29,804 nt of DNA from NCBI GenBank assembly GCA_964461635.1, contig CAYWVC010000015.1:1-29804 (forward strand), written 5' to 3'. A program made the position numbers and the translations under genes. Each line of letters opens with the position of its first letter. The stretch's first letter is position 1. The notes under the pieces were generated by a model. That model saw only the letters and a program-made list of their open reading frames with translations, ran no database searches and was not told the origin of the DNA. Positions 22,188 to 29,804 of the stretch are shown one piece after another. Source of the DNA: RGIG3994 sp964461635. GTDB lineage: Bacteria; Bacillota; Clostridia; Oscillospirales; CAG-272.

Positions 22188-24289
22188 GGTATCGCGATCA
22201 CACCCCGCATCGCTTTGCGCGCTTTCTCTCGCTCGGAATCTTTTTTGCGGTATGCTGTACCGTGTTCGCGGCGAGGCTGATATATTATCAGGTGGCAGTG
22301 CGCGATACGTACAGTCAGCCGGTTATATCGACCTCCGGTAACGTGCGCACGGTTAAGGTTAAGGCCCAGCGCGGCAATATTTGCGATCGGAACGGTCGGG
22401 TGCTTGTAACGAACTCATATTCCTACAATATGCAGATAGAGTTCGGTGCACTGCCCGAGGATCGCGACGAGGTGCACCGAAGTCTGCTCGGCGCACTTGA
22501 AGCGATAGAGGCTTGCGGCGCCGTGCGCGCGTCGTCGTATTCGATATTTGAGGGAATTTATCCGGAGCTTACATATTCCGCCGAGGCACTTGATGCTTCT
22601 GGAAAGACCCACAAAAAGCTGTTGGAGATACTTAAATCGTATTACGTGGACTCAAAGAAGTACGGTTATACTACCGCGGAGGAAGCGTTTGAGGCTGTCA
22701 GTGCCGCCGAATTTGCCGGCAAGATCGCCGAATATTACGATATCGTTACGGTCAAGAAGGACGGCACCGTTGTGACCTCGTTTACCGATGAGGAGATAGG
22801 TCGGCTCGTGGCGCTTCGATTTGATATGGAGGCGGCGGGTTACGGCAGTTATGCGCCGTATCTGCTTGTGTCGGGGGCGGATGCGAGCCTGATATCCTAC
22901 GTAAAGGAGCATCACCTGACCGGAATAACCTTTTCGGCGGAGGCGACCCGCAAATACCTGTACCCGGGGACTGCGGCGCACATCCTCGGCACCGTTGGGG
23001 TGATATACGCAGAGGATGCCGATTATTATACGTCGCAGGGATATCCGCTGAATGCGCTCGTCGGGAAATCGGGCTGTGAATACGCGTTTGAGTCATACCT
23101 GCGCGGCACCGACGGTGAGCTTGCCATTATAGAGGACGATAGGGGCGCGGTGATAGGGACGTATTGGGTCACCGAGCCGATCGCGGGGAAGGACGTTTAT
23201 CTGACCATTGATCTTAACGTTCAGTTGGCGGCGGAGCGTGCGCTGGAGGATAACGTAAAGTCGGTCGGCGGTGCCGAGAGCGGCGCGGTCGTAGCCTGCG
23301 ATCCGAATTCTGGGGAGATAGTGGCGATAGCCTCGTATCCCACCTACGACCTGACCTATTTTAACCGCGATTACAACGAGCTTTCCTCGGCTGACGGCTC
23401 CCCGTTGCTTAACCGAGCCCTGTCTGCCTATGCTCCGGGCTCCACGTTCAAGGTTGGGGTGGCACTTGCGGCGTTGGAGACGGGAAAGATAACGTCATCC
23501 ACCGTCGTATCGACCGAGGGAATATACAAAAATATGAAGTGCTCGCATTACGGGCTCAGCGCGGGGCATACCTACTGTTGCGGTGATATCAACGTTTGCG
23601 GGGCAATCGAGCAATCCTGCAACTATTTCTTTGCAAAGATCGGTGACGAACTCGGCACGTCGGAGATCGCGAAGTACGCGTCGATCCTCGGTCTTGGAGG
23701 GTCTACGGGTATTGAGATCGGTGAATCGGAGGGGCGGCTTGCCTCAAACGAGGAGCTGTCGTTTATGGCGGCGATCGGTCAATCGGATAACCTTTGCACC
23801 CCATTACAGGTAACGCAGTACGTCTCCGCGATCGCGACGGGGACGAGGTACGCGGCGCACCTGCTCTATTCGGTTAACGAATACGGTACGGGCGAGGTGC
23901 TGTATAAACCGACTGCCGAGGTGCTTGATACACTTTCGTCACACGGGATATCGGATGCAAATCTTGCCACAGTGCGGCAGGGGATGCGCGACGTTGTGCA
24001 CGGCGAGAACGGATCGTCCTACGTCAGCGATATAAAGTCCTCGGGCGCGTTTTACGGCACGAATTACGCCGTAGCCGGAAAGACGGGAACCGCAGAGGTC
24101 ACCGGGCAGGATGCGGACAACGCGTGGTTTACCGCCTACGCACCGTTCGATGACCCGAAGCTTTCGGTCACCTGTCTGATCATAAAGGGTAAGACGGGCG
24201 GTCTTGCCTCCTCCGCCGTGCGTGAGGTGTTCGATGCTTTCTTTGACGGCTCGTCATCTGCCACGGGCGGTACGGGTGCCGCGGGATGA
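22184..24289 (+). CDS. mrdA: Penicillin-binding protein 2 (class B transpeptidase)
   Basis: A 701-residue monofunctional transpeptidase for side-wall synthesis. It has a short cytoplasmic tail, one membrane helix (about 13-32), a pedestal domain opening with VKVKAQRGNICDRNGRVL, and a transpeptidase domain with S420-T-F-K423, S478-C-N480 and K633-T-G. The frame is open further upstream, but the ATG at 22184 overlaps the stop of the protease gene (ATGA), is followed by a typical charged N-terminus, and is the natural start; no ribosome binding site is visible, so translation is probably coupled. A class B protein directly after mreBCD is taken as PBP2, though FtsI/SpoVD types share the fold. 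There is no PASTA domain. Confidence 0.92.
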   Translation: MRYRDHTPHRFARFLSLGIFFAVCCTVFAARLIYYQVAVRDTYSQPVISTSGNVRTVKVKAQRGNICDRNGRVLVTNSYSYNMQIEFGALPEDRDEVHRSLLGALEAIEACGAVRASSYSIFEGIYPELTYSAEALDASGKTHKKLLEILKSYYVDSKKYGYTTAEEAFEAVSAAEFAGKIAEYYDIVTVKKDGTVVTSFTDEEIGRLVALRFDMEAAGYGSYAPYLLVSGADASLISYVKEHHLTGITFSAEATRKYLYPGTAAHILGTVGVIYAEDADYYTSQGYPLNALVGKSGCEYAFESYLRGTDGELAIIEDDRGAVIGTYWVTEPIAGKDVYLTIDLNVQLAAERALEDNVKSVGGAESGAVVACDPNSGEIVAIASYPTYDLTYFNRDYNELSSADGSPLLNRALSAYAPGSTFKVGVALAALETGKITSSTVVSTEGIYKNMKCSHYGLSAGHTYCCGDINVCGAIEQSCNYFFAKIGDELGTSEIAKYASILGLGGSTGIEIGESEGRLASNEELSFMAAIGQSDNLCTPLQVTQYVSAIATGTRYAAHLLYSVNEYGTGEVLYKPTAEVLDTLSSHGISDANLATVRQGMRDVVHGENGSSYVSDIKSSGAFYGTNYAVAGKTGTAEVTGQDADNAWFTAYAPFDDPKLSVTCLIIKGKTGGLASSAVREVFDAFFDGSSSATGGTGAAG

Positions 24290-24300
24290 GAATATATAAG

Positions 24301-24340
24301 ACCGGAGGCAGCTTCCTTATATGCGGAAGCTGCCTCCGGT
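24301..24340. terminator. Hairpin between converging genes, likely terminator
   Basis: A perfect 16-bp stem (24301-24316 with 24325-24340, ACCGGAGGCAGCTTCC arm) and an 8-base loop sit between the mrdA stop and the end of the minus-strand gene at 24354. The T-tract is weak (ATGTATATTT), so efficiency is uncertain. Confidence 0.65.
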
Positions 24341-24353
24341 ATGTATATTTGCC

Positions 24354-25229
24354 TTACCGAGCCGTGGCGTCGGCGAGCGATATGCCGTAAAGACTTGATT
24401 TTTGAGTTATAAAGAGCAGGCGATCGCCGACGACCGAGCAATCCTCAAGCTCCTCGGCTACCTCCGAAACGTCGAGCGAGGCGTGGAGGCGACGTGCCTC
24501 AAGGTCCCATACGCGTATTGACGAGGGATTGTCCTCTCTGCCCGTACCGAAGGTGTAGAACAGGTATTTGCCGCTGATCGTTCCGCCCTGCATAAAGTTG
24601 ACGTTATATTCGGTGATAAACTGATCTACCACGTCGTCTGCCGTCAATACGACGTCGCCCGCCTCGGTGGGGGGGAGCTTAAACTTCGTTATGATATAGC
24701 GGTTTTCGTTATAGAATTCCTGCATACTGCCGTTCGTGCGGTAGCGCGCGCCGATTATCCAAATGAAGTCGGACTTGCCGTCCACGAGCCAGGAGGGCCA
24801 GCCCCAGTAGGGCATATATCCCGCTTTCTCAAATCCCGATTGATCGAGGTTGAGCTCCTGAACCTTTTCGGAGGAGTACGTTCCGTTTTCTTCGGTGATA
24901 TTTTCCACACTGCATCGGATGACCTCGCCCGAATTGCCGTCCACGACGTAGAGCAACGGCATCGGGTTTCCGTTCAGATGGCGGTGGCTGAAATTGCAGT
25001 TATTCGCGTGATTGTGCTCGGACATAGAGCCGAGAGGGAAGGTCGCTATCGGATCGGGGTTGCCCGACGCAAGGTCGAAAACGTTGCACATACCGGAGTG
25101 GTAGAGCTGGAACAGCTTGCCGTCGCGGATCGTCATTCCCTGTACCGAGCGCTTTATCAGCTTCTTGCTGCCCTGTACGGGGACCTTCATTTCGCCTTTG
25201 TCGAACGTTATGATCTTTTCGATATTCAT
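24354..25229 (-). CDS. Conserved protein of unknown function, beta-propeller-like
   Basis: A 291-residue soluble protein with no signal peptide. The sequence is made of repeating strand patterns with turns such as GKLFQLYHSGMC, MPLLYVVDGNSG, DFIWIIGARYR, GKYLFYTFGTG and DRLLFITQKSSLYGI, which fits a small beta-propeller. The HNHANNCNFSHRH segment (near 72-84) is rich in His and Asn and may bind metal or ligand. Related proteins, as I recall, are found in gut Bacteroidetes and Clostridia without assigned function. AAAGGAG precedes the ATG at 25229. The gene is 21 bp after the YitT gene and is likely co-transcribed with it. Confidence 0.75.
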   Translation of the reverse strand: MNIEKIITFDKGEMKVPVQGSKKLIKRSVQGMTIRDGKLFQLYHSGMCNVFDLASGNPDPIATFPLGSMSEHNHANNCNFSHRHLNGNPMPLLYVVDGNSGEVIRCSVENITEENGTYSSEKVQELNLDQSGFEKAGYMPYWGWPSWLVDGKSDFIWIIGARYRTNGSMQEFYNENRYIITKFKLPPTEAGDVVLTADDVVDQFITEYNVNFMQGGTISGKYLFYTFGTGREDNPSSIRVWDLEARRLHASLDVSEVAEELEDCSVVGDRLLFITQKSSLYGISLADATAR

Positions 25230-25250
25230 ATTGTTTCTCCTTTCGGTGTG

Positions 25251-26111
25251 TTACAGTGTTTCGCGGAAGCCCTTGCCGCAGATCTCGCTCGTATTGCAGA
25301 CAACGACGAAGCTCTTTTGATCGAGGGCTTTTACGTATTTTTTGAGCAAGACGGTCTGATGCCGTGTCAGCGCCGCAAGGATGACGACCTTGTGCTCGTG
25401 AAGGTAGGCACCCGTATACGCCTCGCTGACCGTAGCCGATTTATGCAGGGTGTCGGTTATGTAACGGCAGATGCTGACCTCGTATTCACGGGTGGTGACC
25501 ACCGTGCAGTACTTTGACATATTGATGTTTTCAAGCACTATGTTGACGACGAACACCTTAGACAGGAAGCCTATCAGCGAGAGCAACCAGATTTCGATAC
25601 TGCGGAAGACGAGCACGCTGAGCATCACTATAAGAAAATCGGATACGAGCAGAGCCTTGGATATATTCATCTGCGTATATTTCTTTATTATCATAGCGAC
25701 GATATCCGTGCCGCCCGACGATGCACCGACGTTGAAGAGTATCGCACTGCCGACACCGGGCAACAGCACCGCGAAGATCAGCTCAAGGGTAGGCTGACTT
25801 GTGAGCGGTCCGCTGAGCGGGCAGATATATTCAAGCAGGTACGGAAGACCGGACAGGATCAGGGTACAATATATGGTCTTGAAGGTGAAGCCCTTGCCGA
25901 GTACGATCAGACCGAGCACCAACAGCAGAATATTGAGCACCAAAGAGAAGGTTCCCGCCGTGACCGTGGGGAATACGCCGTTCAGCAGAACGGCAATACC
26001 GCTGACTCCGCCGGTGGAGAGCTTGTTGGGAAACTTAAAAAAGTAGATGCCCGCTGCGGTCAGCACCGATCCGGCAGTCATAAGCAGAAAGTCCTTAAAC
26101 CGTTGATTCAT
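25251..26111 (-). CDS. YitT family membrane protein (UPF0750, DUF2179 C-terminal domain)
   Basis: A 286-residue protein with about five or six N-terminal helices (to about residue 190) and a cytoplasmic DUF2179 domain (about 205-286). The opening GSVLTAAGIYFFKFPNKLSTGGVSGIA and the NVGASSGGTDIVAMII motif are typical of YitT. DUF2179 shows CTVVTTREYE, then GAYLHEHKVVILAALTRHQ. The family role is unknown; it is often taken as a transporter with a regulatory domain. AAAGGA lies before the ATG, and a promoter is present. It is followed 21 bp later by the propeller-like gene. Confidence 0.92.
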   Translation of the reverse strand: MNQRFKDFLLMTAGSVLTAAGIYFFKFPNKLSTGGVSGIAVLLNGVFPTVTAGTFSLVLNILLLVLGLIVLGKGFTFKTIYCTLILSGLPYLLEYICPLSGPLTSQPTLELIFAVLLPGVGSAILFNVGASSGGTDIVAMIIKKYTQMNISKALLVSDFLIVMLSVLVFRSIEIWLLSLIGFLSKVFVVNIVLENINMSKYCTVVTTREYEVSICRYITDTLHKSATVSEAYTGAYLHEHKVVILAALTRHQTVLLKKYVKALDQKSFVVVCNTSEICGKGFRETL

Positions 26112-26150
26112 CGTTATAAAAATCCTTTCGCGGAATTGTCCGCACGCAAC

Positions 26151-26179
26151 ATTCTACATCATTTTATTTTTTTTGTAAA
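26151..26179 (-). promoter_or_regulatory. Sigma-A promoter, minus strand
   Basis: Read on the minus strand: TTTACA at 26179-26174, 17-bp A-rich spacer, TAGAAT at 26156-26151. It drives the YitT gene. Confidence 0.7.
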
Positions 26180-26216
26180 GTGGTAACGCCGATTTACATA
26201 TGTAAAATATTTATTT

Positions 26217-26807
26217 TCAGTTGTCCCGCTTGGGAGATGCTTTCTTCGCCTTGGTATAGCAGGCGTGACACATAGCGACGTAGCTGTCGTTACCGCCGAG
26301 GAGCACCTGCTCACCCTCGGTGATGACGTTGCCGTCCCCGTCTATTCTCGCGTTGACGATAGCCTTGCACCCGCATTTGCAGATAGTCTTGACCTCGGTT
26401 ATCGAATCCGCGATCTCAAACAGCCTACGGCTGCCGGGGAAGAGGTGCGTGCGGAAATCGGTGCGCAGACCGAAGCAGAGCACGGGTATGCCGATAAAGT
26501 CCACGATGTAGCGGAATTGGTCTATCTGTTTTTCGGTGAAGAATTGACATTCGTCGGCGATTATAACGTCGGCGGCGAGGTCGAGCTTTTTGAATTCCTC
26601 AAGCACGTCCTCATCGGCGGAGATCGCCCGAGCCTCGGCGTGAAGTCCTATTCTGGACATTACGGTATTGGCACCGTCACGGGAATCGGTCGCCGGCTTG
26701 ACGAGCCAAACGCGCATCCCGCGTTCCTCATAATTAAATTTAGTGATAAGCGCTTGCGCGGTCTTTGAGCTTCCCATAGCGCCGTATTTGAAATAGAGCT
26801 TTGCCAT
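26217..26807 (-). CDS. tdk: Thymidine kinase
   Basis: A 196-residue type II thymidine kinase that phosphorylates thymidine (salvage). P-loop G9-A-M-G-S-S-K15-T16, D85-E86-C-Q-F-F with the catalytic Glu, and zinc site Cys at 143, 145, 180 and 183 in the TIC-K-CG and MCHAC contexts. The spacing C-x-CG-x-K-A and the TEGEQVLLGGN stretch are like the Escherichia coli subtype. The ATG at 26807 has AAAGG about 11 bases upstream, so slightly far. It follows topB by 47 bp and is probably in the same transcript. Confidence 0.95.
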   Translation of the reverse strand: MAKLYFKYGAMGSSKTAQALITKFNYEERGMRVWLVKPATDSRDGANTVMSRIGLHAEARAISADEDVLEEFKKLDLAADVIIADECQFFTEKQIDQFRYIVDFIGIPVLCFGLRTDFRTHLFPGSRRLFEIADSITEVKTICKCGCKAIVNARIDGDGNVITEGEQVLLGGNDSYVAMCHACYTKAKKASPKRDN

Positions 26808-26854
26808 AACGCAGTAGACCTTTCTTTAATATATTTTGATGTTGAATTGCGGGA

Positions 26855-29140
26855 TCATTGCTCGCTTTCGTTTGCTTCAAACGGGCGGCGGTAATCACAT
26901 CCCTCGCGCCAGCCCGAGCAGCCGTAGCAGGTGCGGCCGCGTATTATCGGCTTGCCGCATTTGGGACATAAGCCGTAGGGCGCGGACGGTTCCGGTCGGC
27001 GTTGGCTCTTTCGCTCGGGAAAGTCGAATACCGCCTTGCCGTCCTTAAGCACGAGCGCGGCACTGAAGCTTTTACCGTTTTTCGAACGGAAGCCGTCGAT
27101 GATGCCGGTCGATCCCTCCGAAAGAAGCTTGCCGACGGCACCGACCGAGATGGATTTGCCGCAGATATAGGTGTTGACCGAGAAGCGGCATCCGTTTTCC
27201 GAATACCCGGAGCAACCGTAGAAGCTCCCGCGACGCTGTACCGGTCTGCCGCAAAGAGGGCAGTTGCCGACGCTGTCGCCGAAAAATCCGGTGTCGTCAC
27301 CTTCGGCATCGAATACGCGTTTTATCTCGTTGGCGGCAAGATCTACACCGTCCTTTACGGCGAGCTTGCCGTGATAGATCTGCTTTAACGCCCGCCCGAG
27401 CTCGGAGGTTTTATATTTATCCATAGTTATGTTCATTCGAGCAAGTGACTCGATGAGGAATTCGCCCTCGGGCAGGATGCGGTATACGTCCTTTTTCAGC
27501 TCTATATACGAGCTCTTTTTTGCATTGTCGATAATTCCGGTGCGTGTTGCCTCGGTTCCGAGCTCCAAGCCCTCGAACACGGCGCGGTAGTCGTCCTCGT
27601 CGCTTATCTGCTCGCCGTTTTCACTTGCGGCGGCTTCTTTGGCGGCGGCTTTTTCTTCCTTGAAGGGATTTTTGAGGTAGTTGTTCAGCGTTTCTATCGT
27701 GTAGTGCTTTGGAGGGGTAGTTTCCTTTTCGTCGGGCGCGAAGCGTACGTTCACCGCGTCGCCCTTGGCGAGCTTCGGAAGCAGCTTATCCTTGAGTGCC
27801 GAGTCGTCGAACGCCGTCCAGCCGGGCTCCACGACGACGGTGCCCTTGAGGACAAAGTCCTCCGGCTCCGCGGCGTTGACACGTACCGTTATCTGAGTTC
27901 TTTCAACTATGCAATCCTGCTCACAGAAGACGGCAACGAAACGCCGCATAACGGCGGAATAGACCTTGTATTCGTCGGAGCTGAGGTCCTCTTTGCGCGG
28001 AATCTTATAGGTCGGGGTCAGCGCCGAGTGCGATTCGATCTTTGCATCGTCGAATATCTGCTTGCCGACCTTGAGCTTCACGGGGTAGCCGAGGGCTTTA
28101 CAGCTGCTGATTATCTTTGCGATCTTATCCTTTTCGGCGGTTGCAAGGTATTCCGAGTTGGTTCTCGGGTAGGTCAGGTAGCCTTTCTCGTAAAGTGACT
28201 GCGCGAGCTTCAGCGACTGCTCCATCGGCATCTTATATTTTTTTCCGAGGTGGTTCTGGAGCTTGGTTAGGGAGTAGAGCTTGCCCGGGGAGAGCTTGTC
28301 CTTCTTCCGTTTGACGTCGGTGACGAAGGCACCGACTGCGTTATATTCGGCGCAAAGACGCTCGGCGGCATCGCGATCGGTCGGATCAAAGTGCTTTTTG
28401 GAGACCAGCTCGATCTTTTCGCCCGAGGTTTCTTCACGGCTTACGGGGACGAGATATTTTCCGGGGACGAAGCGCCGTATCTCCATATCCCGGTCGTAAA
28501 TGGCTTTGACGATTGGCACGATCACTCGTCCAACGCGCAGAAGCCGACCGGTTTTAAGTGTGGCGTAACGTGTCAGGTTTACGCCGTAGAGCCAATCCAC
28601 GTAGGTCCGCGCGAAGCCCTCGTCGGCGAGACGGTCGTAGTCGGTCTCGGGGCGGAGCTCGGAGAGCGCCTTTGCCACCGTTTGAGGTGTCTGATCGGGG
28701 AGCCAAAGGCGCATTTTCGCCTTGCTTGCCACCTTGGGGTGCTTTGCTTCGGCGTTGATTATACAAAGGCGAACGATTATCTCACCCTCGCGGTCGGCGT
28801 CGCCCGCGTTGATGATGGTATCGACCCGCGCGTCTGCGCAGAGACGGCAAAGGGTGGCAAATTGCTTTGCAACGCCCGCGTCGCCCTTGCCGTCCCGATC
28901 GTGACGAAGCTCAAAATCAAAGCTGTCGGGACAGCAGGGAAGTCCCTCTACCGTCCATCGCTTGTCCCTCTTTTGCGGTTGATAGTGTTCGATATCGCAG
29001 AGCGAAAACAGGTGCCCGAATGCCCAGCTTATTATGTAATTTTCACTTTCAAGGTAGCCGTCGCGTTTGACGGCTCTTTCCCCGATACCTGCCGCGATGT
29101 TGCGGGCAAGGCTCGGCTTTTCGGCGATAATAAGTTTCAT
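26855..29140 (-). CDS. topB: DNA topoisomerase III
   Basis: A 761-residue type IA topoisomerase that relaxes and decatenates DNA by cutting one strand. The Toprim domain starts with LIIAEKPSLA (E7) and has D114-A-D116-R-E118-G-E. The catalytic Tyr is Y324 in LTYPRTNS. The RTGIIDNAKKS block and GRALKQIY are also typical. The C-terminus carries two four-Cys zinc ribbons (CPLCG...CSGYSENGC and CPKCG...CSGWREGC) separated by about 60 residues. The frame continues upstream to 29356, but the ATG at 29140 starts exactly at the conserved N-terminus, with GGAG before it. A promoter lies 35 bp upstream. Thymidine kinase follows. Confidence 0.95.
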   Translation of the reverse strand: MKLIIAEKPSLARNIAAGIGERAVKRDGYLESENYIISWAFGHLFSLCDIEHYQPQKRDKRWTVEGLPCCPDSFDFELRHDRDGKGDAGVAKQFATLCRLCADARVDTIINAGDADREGEIIVRLCIINAEAKHPKVASKAKMRLWLPDQTPQTVAKALSELRPETDYDRLADEGFARTYVDWLYGVNLTRYATLKTGRLLRVGRVIVPIVKAIYDRDMEIRRFVPGKYLVPVSREETSGEKIELVSKKHFDPTDRDAAERLCAEYNAVGAFVTDVKRKKDKLSPGKLYSLTKLQNHLGKKYKMPMEQSLKLAQSLYEKGYLTYPRTNSEYLATAEKDKIAKIISSCKALGYPVKLKVGKQIFDDAKIESHSALTPTYKIPRKEDLSSDEYKVYSAVMRRFVAVFCEQDCIVERTQITVRVNAAEPEDFVLKGTVVVEPGWTAFDDSALKDKLLPKLAKGDAVNVRFAPDEKETTPPKHYTIETLNNYLKNPFKEEKAAAKEAAASENGEQISDEDDYRAVFEGLELGTEATRTGIIDNAKKSSYIELKKDVYRILPEGEFLIESLARMNITMDKYKTSELGRALKQIYHGKLAVKDGVDLAANEIKRVFDAEGDDTGFFGDSVGNCPLCGRPVQRRGSFYGCSGYSENGCRFSVNTYICGKSISVGAVGKLLSEGSTGIIDGFRSKNGKSFSAALVLKDGKAVFDFPERKSQRRPEPSAPYGLCPKCGKPIIRGRTCYGCSGWREGCDYRRPFEANESEQ

Positions 29141-29173
29141 TTTTCTCCGTTGTCTCAATGATCTCTGACGATA

Positions 29174-29202
29174 ATTATACCTCTTCCCGTCGTAATTTGC
29201 AA
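29174..29202 (-). promoter_or_regulatory. Sigma-A promoter of topB-tdk, minus strand
   Basis: Read on the minus strand: TTGCAA at 29202-29197, 17-bp spacer, TATAAT at 29179-29174, about 34 bases before the topB ATG. Confidence 0.75.
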
Positions 29203-29222
29203 TAGCAAATCGGTACAAGGCG

Positions 29223-29252
29223 AAAAAAGTCCCGGGCGTTTTGCCCGGGACT
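29223..29252 (-). terminator. Rho-independent terminator, minus strand
   Basis: AGTCCCGGGC (29228-29237) pairs with GCCCGGGACT (29243-29252) around GTTTT. On the minus strand it is followed by a six-T run (29228-29223). It ends the ABC transporter ATPase gene. Confidence 0.88.
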
Positions 29253-29270
29253 CTTAAAAGCTGATTTAAC

Positions 29271-29804
29271 TCAGTGGCAGATGCAACGCTCGGTGTCCTT
29301 ATCGAAGATGTGCAGACGGGAAACGTCAAGCGCGATCTTGATATCGTCACCGGCACGGCTGGTCGAGCGCGAATTGACGCGGGCGATCAGGCTGGTCTCA
29401 CCGACGGTGAGGTAGAGGTATATTTCCGCACCCATAAGCTCGGTGACGTCGACGTGCGCGTCGATGGTGCTGTCGGCAAGAGCCGAGAGATGCATGGGCT
29501 CGTCATGGAGCGCCTCGGGACGCAGACCGATAATGACCTCCTGTCCCATATAATCCTGCAGAGCGGGATTGTTCGCCTTCTCGGCGGGGAGCTTGACGGT
29601 ATTGCCCTCAAAGTGAACGTAAACGTCCTCGCCCTTCTTCTCAAGCTCGGCGTTGATGAAGTTCATCTGAGGAGTTCCGATAAATCCGGCAACGAAGAGG
29701 TTGCAGGGGGAGTCGTAGATGGTCTGGGGAGTATCGACCTGCTGAATAAGACCGTCCTTCATAACGACGATACGGGTAGCCATCGTCATAGCCTCGGTCT
29801 GGTC
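29271..29804 (-). CDS. Sugar ABC transporter ATPase, MsmK/UgpC/MalK type (5' partial)
   Basis: The last 177 residues of an ABC ATPase that powers uptake of oligosaccharides or glycerol phosphate; the start lies beyond the right edge. The first visible residues DQTEAMTMA are the part just after the switch His (H-loop), followed by RIVVMKDGLIQQVDTP, YDSPCNLFVAGFIGTPQMN and the C-terminal TOBE/OB domain with IIGLRPEAL and VTELMGAEIYLYL. Such ATPases are often shared by several sugar transporters and encoded alone, in line with its own terminator and the unrelated neighbour. The Walker A and B motifs are outside the window. Confidence 0.93.
   Translation of the reverse strand, partial: DQTEAMTMATRIVVMKDGLIQQVDTPQTIYDSPCNLFVAGFIGTPQMNFINAELEKKGEDVYVHFEGNTVKLPAEKANNPALQDYMGQEVIIGLRPEALHDEPMHLSALADSTIDAHVDVTELMGAEIYLYLTVGETSLIARVNSRSTSRAGDDIKIALDVSRLHIFDKDTERCICH

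Noticed and set aside
26112..26216. Riboswitch or RNA gene between the YitT and thymidine kinase genes
   Set aside because: Only 105 A/T-rich bases with a promoter and leader; no conserved structure or tRNA-like fold seen.
29141..29356. N-terminal extension of topB
   Set aside because: The frame is open, but the conserved topoisomerase start (KLIIAEKPS), ribosome binding site and promoter all support the ATG at 29140.

Overview
The window looks like a piece of a chromosome from an endospore-forming gut-type Clostridia (Bacillota), probably from a metagenome assembly. The reasons are: a stage V sporulation protein AC, a BofC-like small protein, an anaerobe-style Cys-type sulfatase, strong AGGAGG-type ribosome binding sites, a GC content that looks to be in the mid-50s by eye, and a scaffolding gap of exactly 100 Ns (12251-12350) inside a tandem repeat. 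It is a normal, dense region: about 27 genes, short operons, overlapping starts, and eight clear sigma-A promoters that all have a 17-bp spacer. I see no tRNA, rRNA, CRISPR array, phage or insertion sequence.

Left part (1-4430): the tail of an unrecognised gene ends at a strong terminator. A consensus promoter then drives metallophosphoesterase, sulfatase, sugar isomerase/epimerase and a small membrane protein, which could be a glycan or phosphate-ester scavenging operon. Next (4436-8060) come a small BofC-like membrane protein on the minus strand, a class A penicillin-binding protein with a lipobox-like N-terminus, and a lipoprotein with its own promoter.

Middle (8080-12090): a tightly overlapping operon encodes a NUDIX ADP-ribose pyrophosphatase, an SLC45-like MFS carrier with a large extra domain, a glycerophosphodiester phosphodiesterase and MurQ. 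This suggests salvage of wall sugars and phosphodiesters. A ~93-bp tandem repeat array with 21-bp palindromic cores follows. Its last unit carries the promoter of deoC-deoD-deoB, the deoxyribonucleoside catabolic operon (12492-15063).

Right-middle (15129-24340): a six-helix membrane protein with two CxxC pairs lies on the minus strand. Glutamate racemase and a lone spoVAC follow on the plus strand. Then a long operon runs dut-maf-mreB-mreC-mreD-CPBP protease-mrdA. This is the cell elongation cluster, with an intramembrane protease gene fused into it by start/stop overlaps at both ends.

Right end (24354-29804, all minus strand): a beta-propeller-like protein of unknown role and a YitT-family membrane protein (one operon), thymidine kinase and DNA topoisomerase III (one operon), and the C-terminal part of a MalK/MsmK/UgpC-type sugar ABC transporter ATPase that runs off the window. 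No obviously new multi-gene system is present. The best leads are the promoter-bearing repeat array, the protease inside the elongasome operon, the MFS insert and the CxxC membrane protein.
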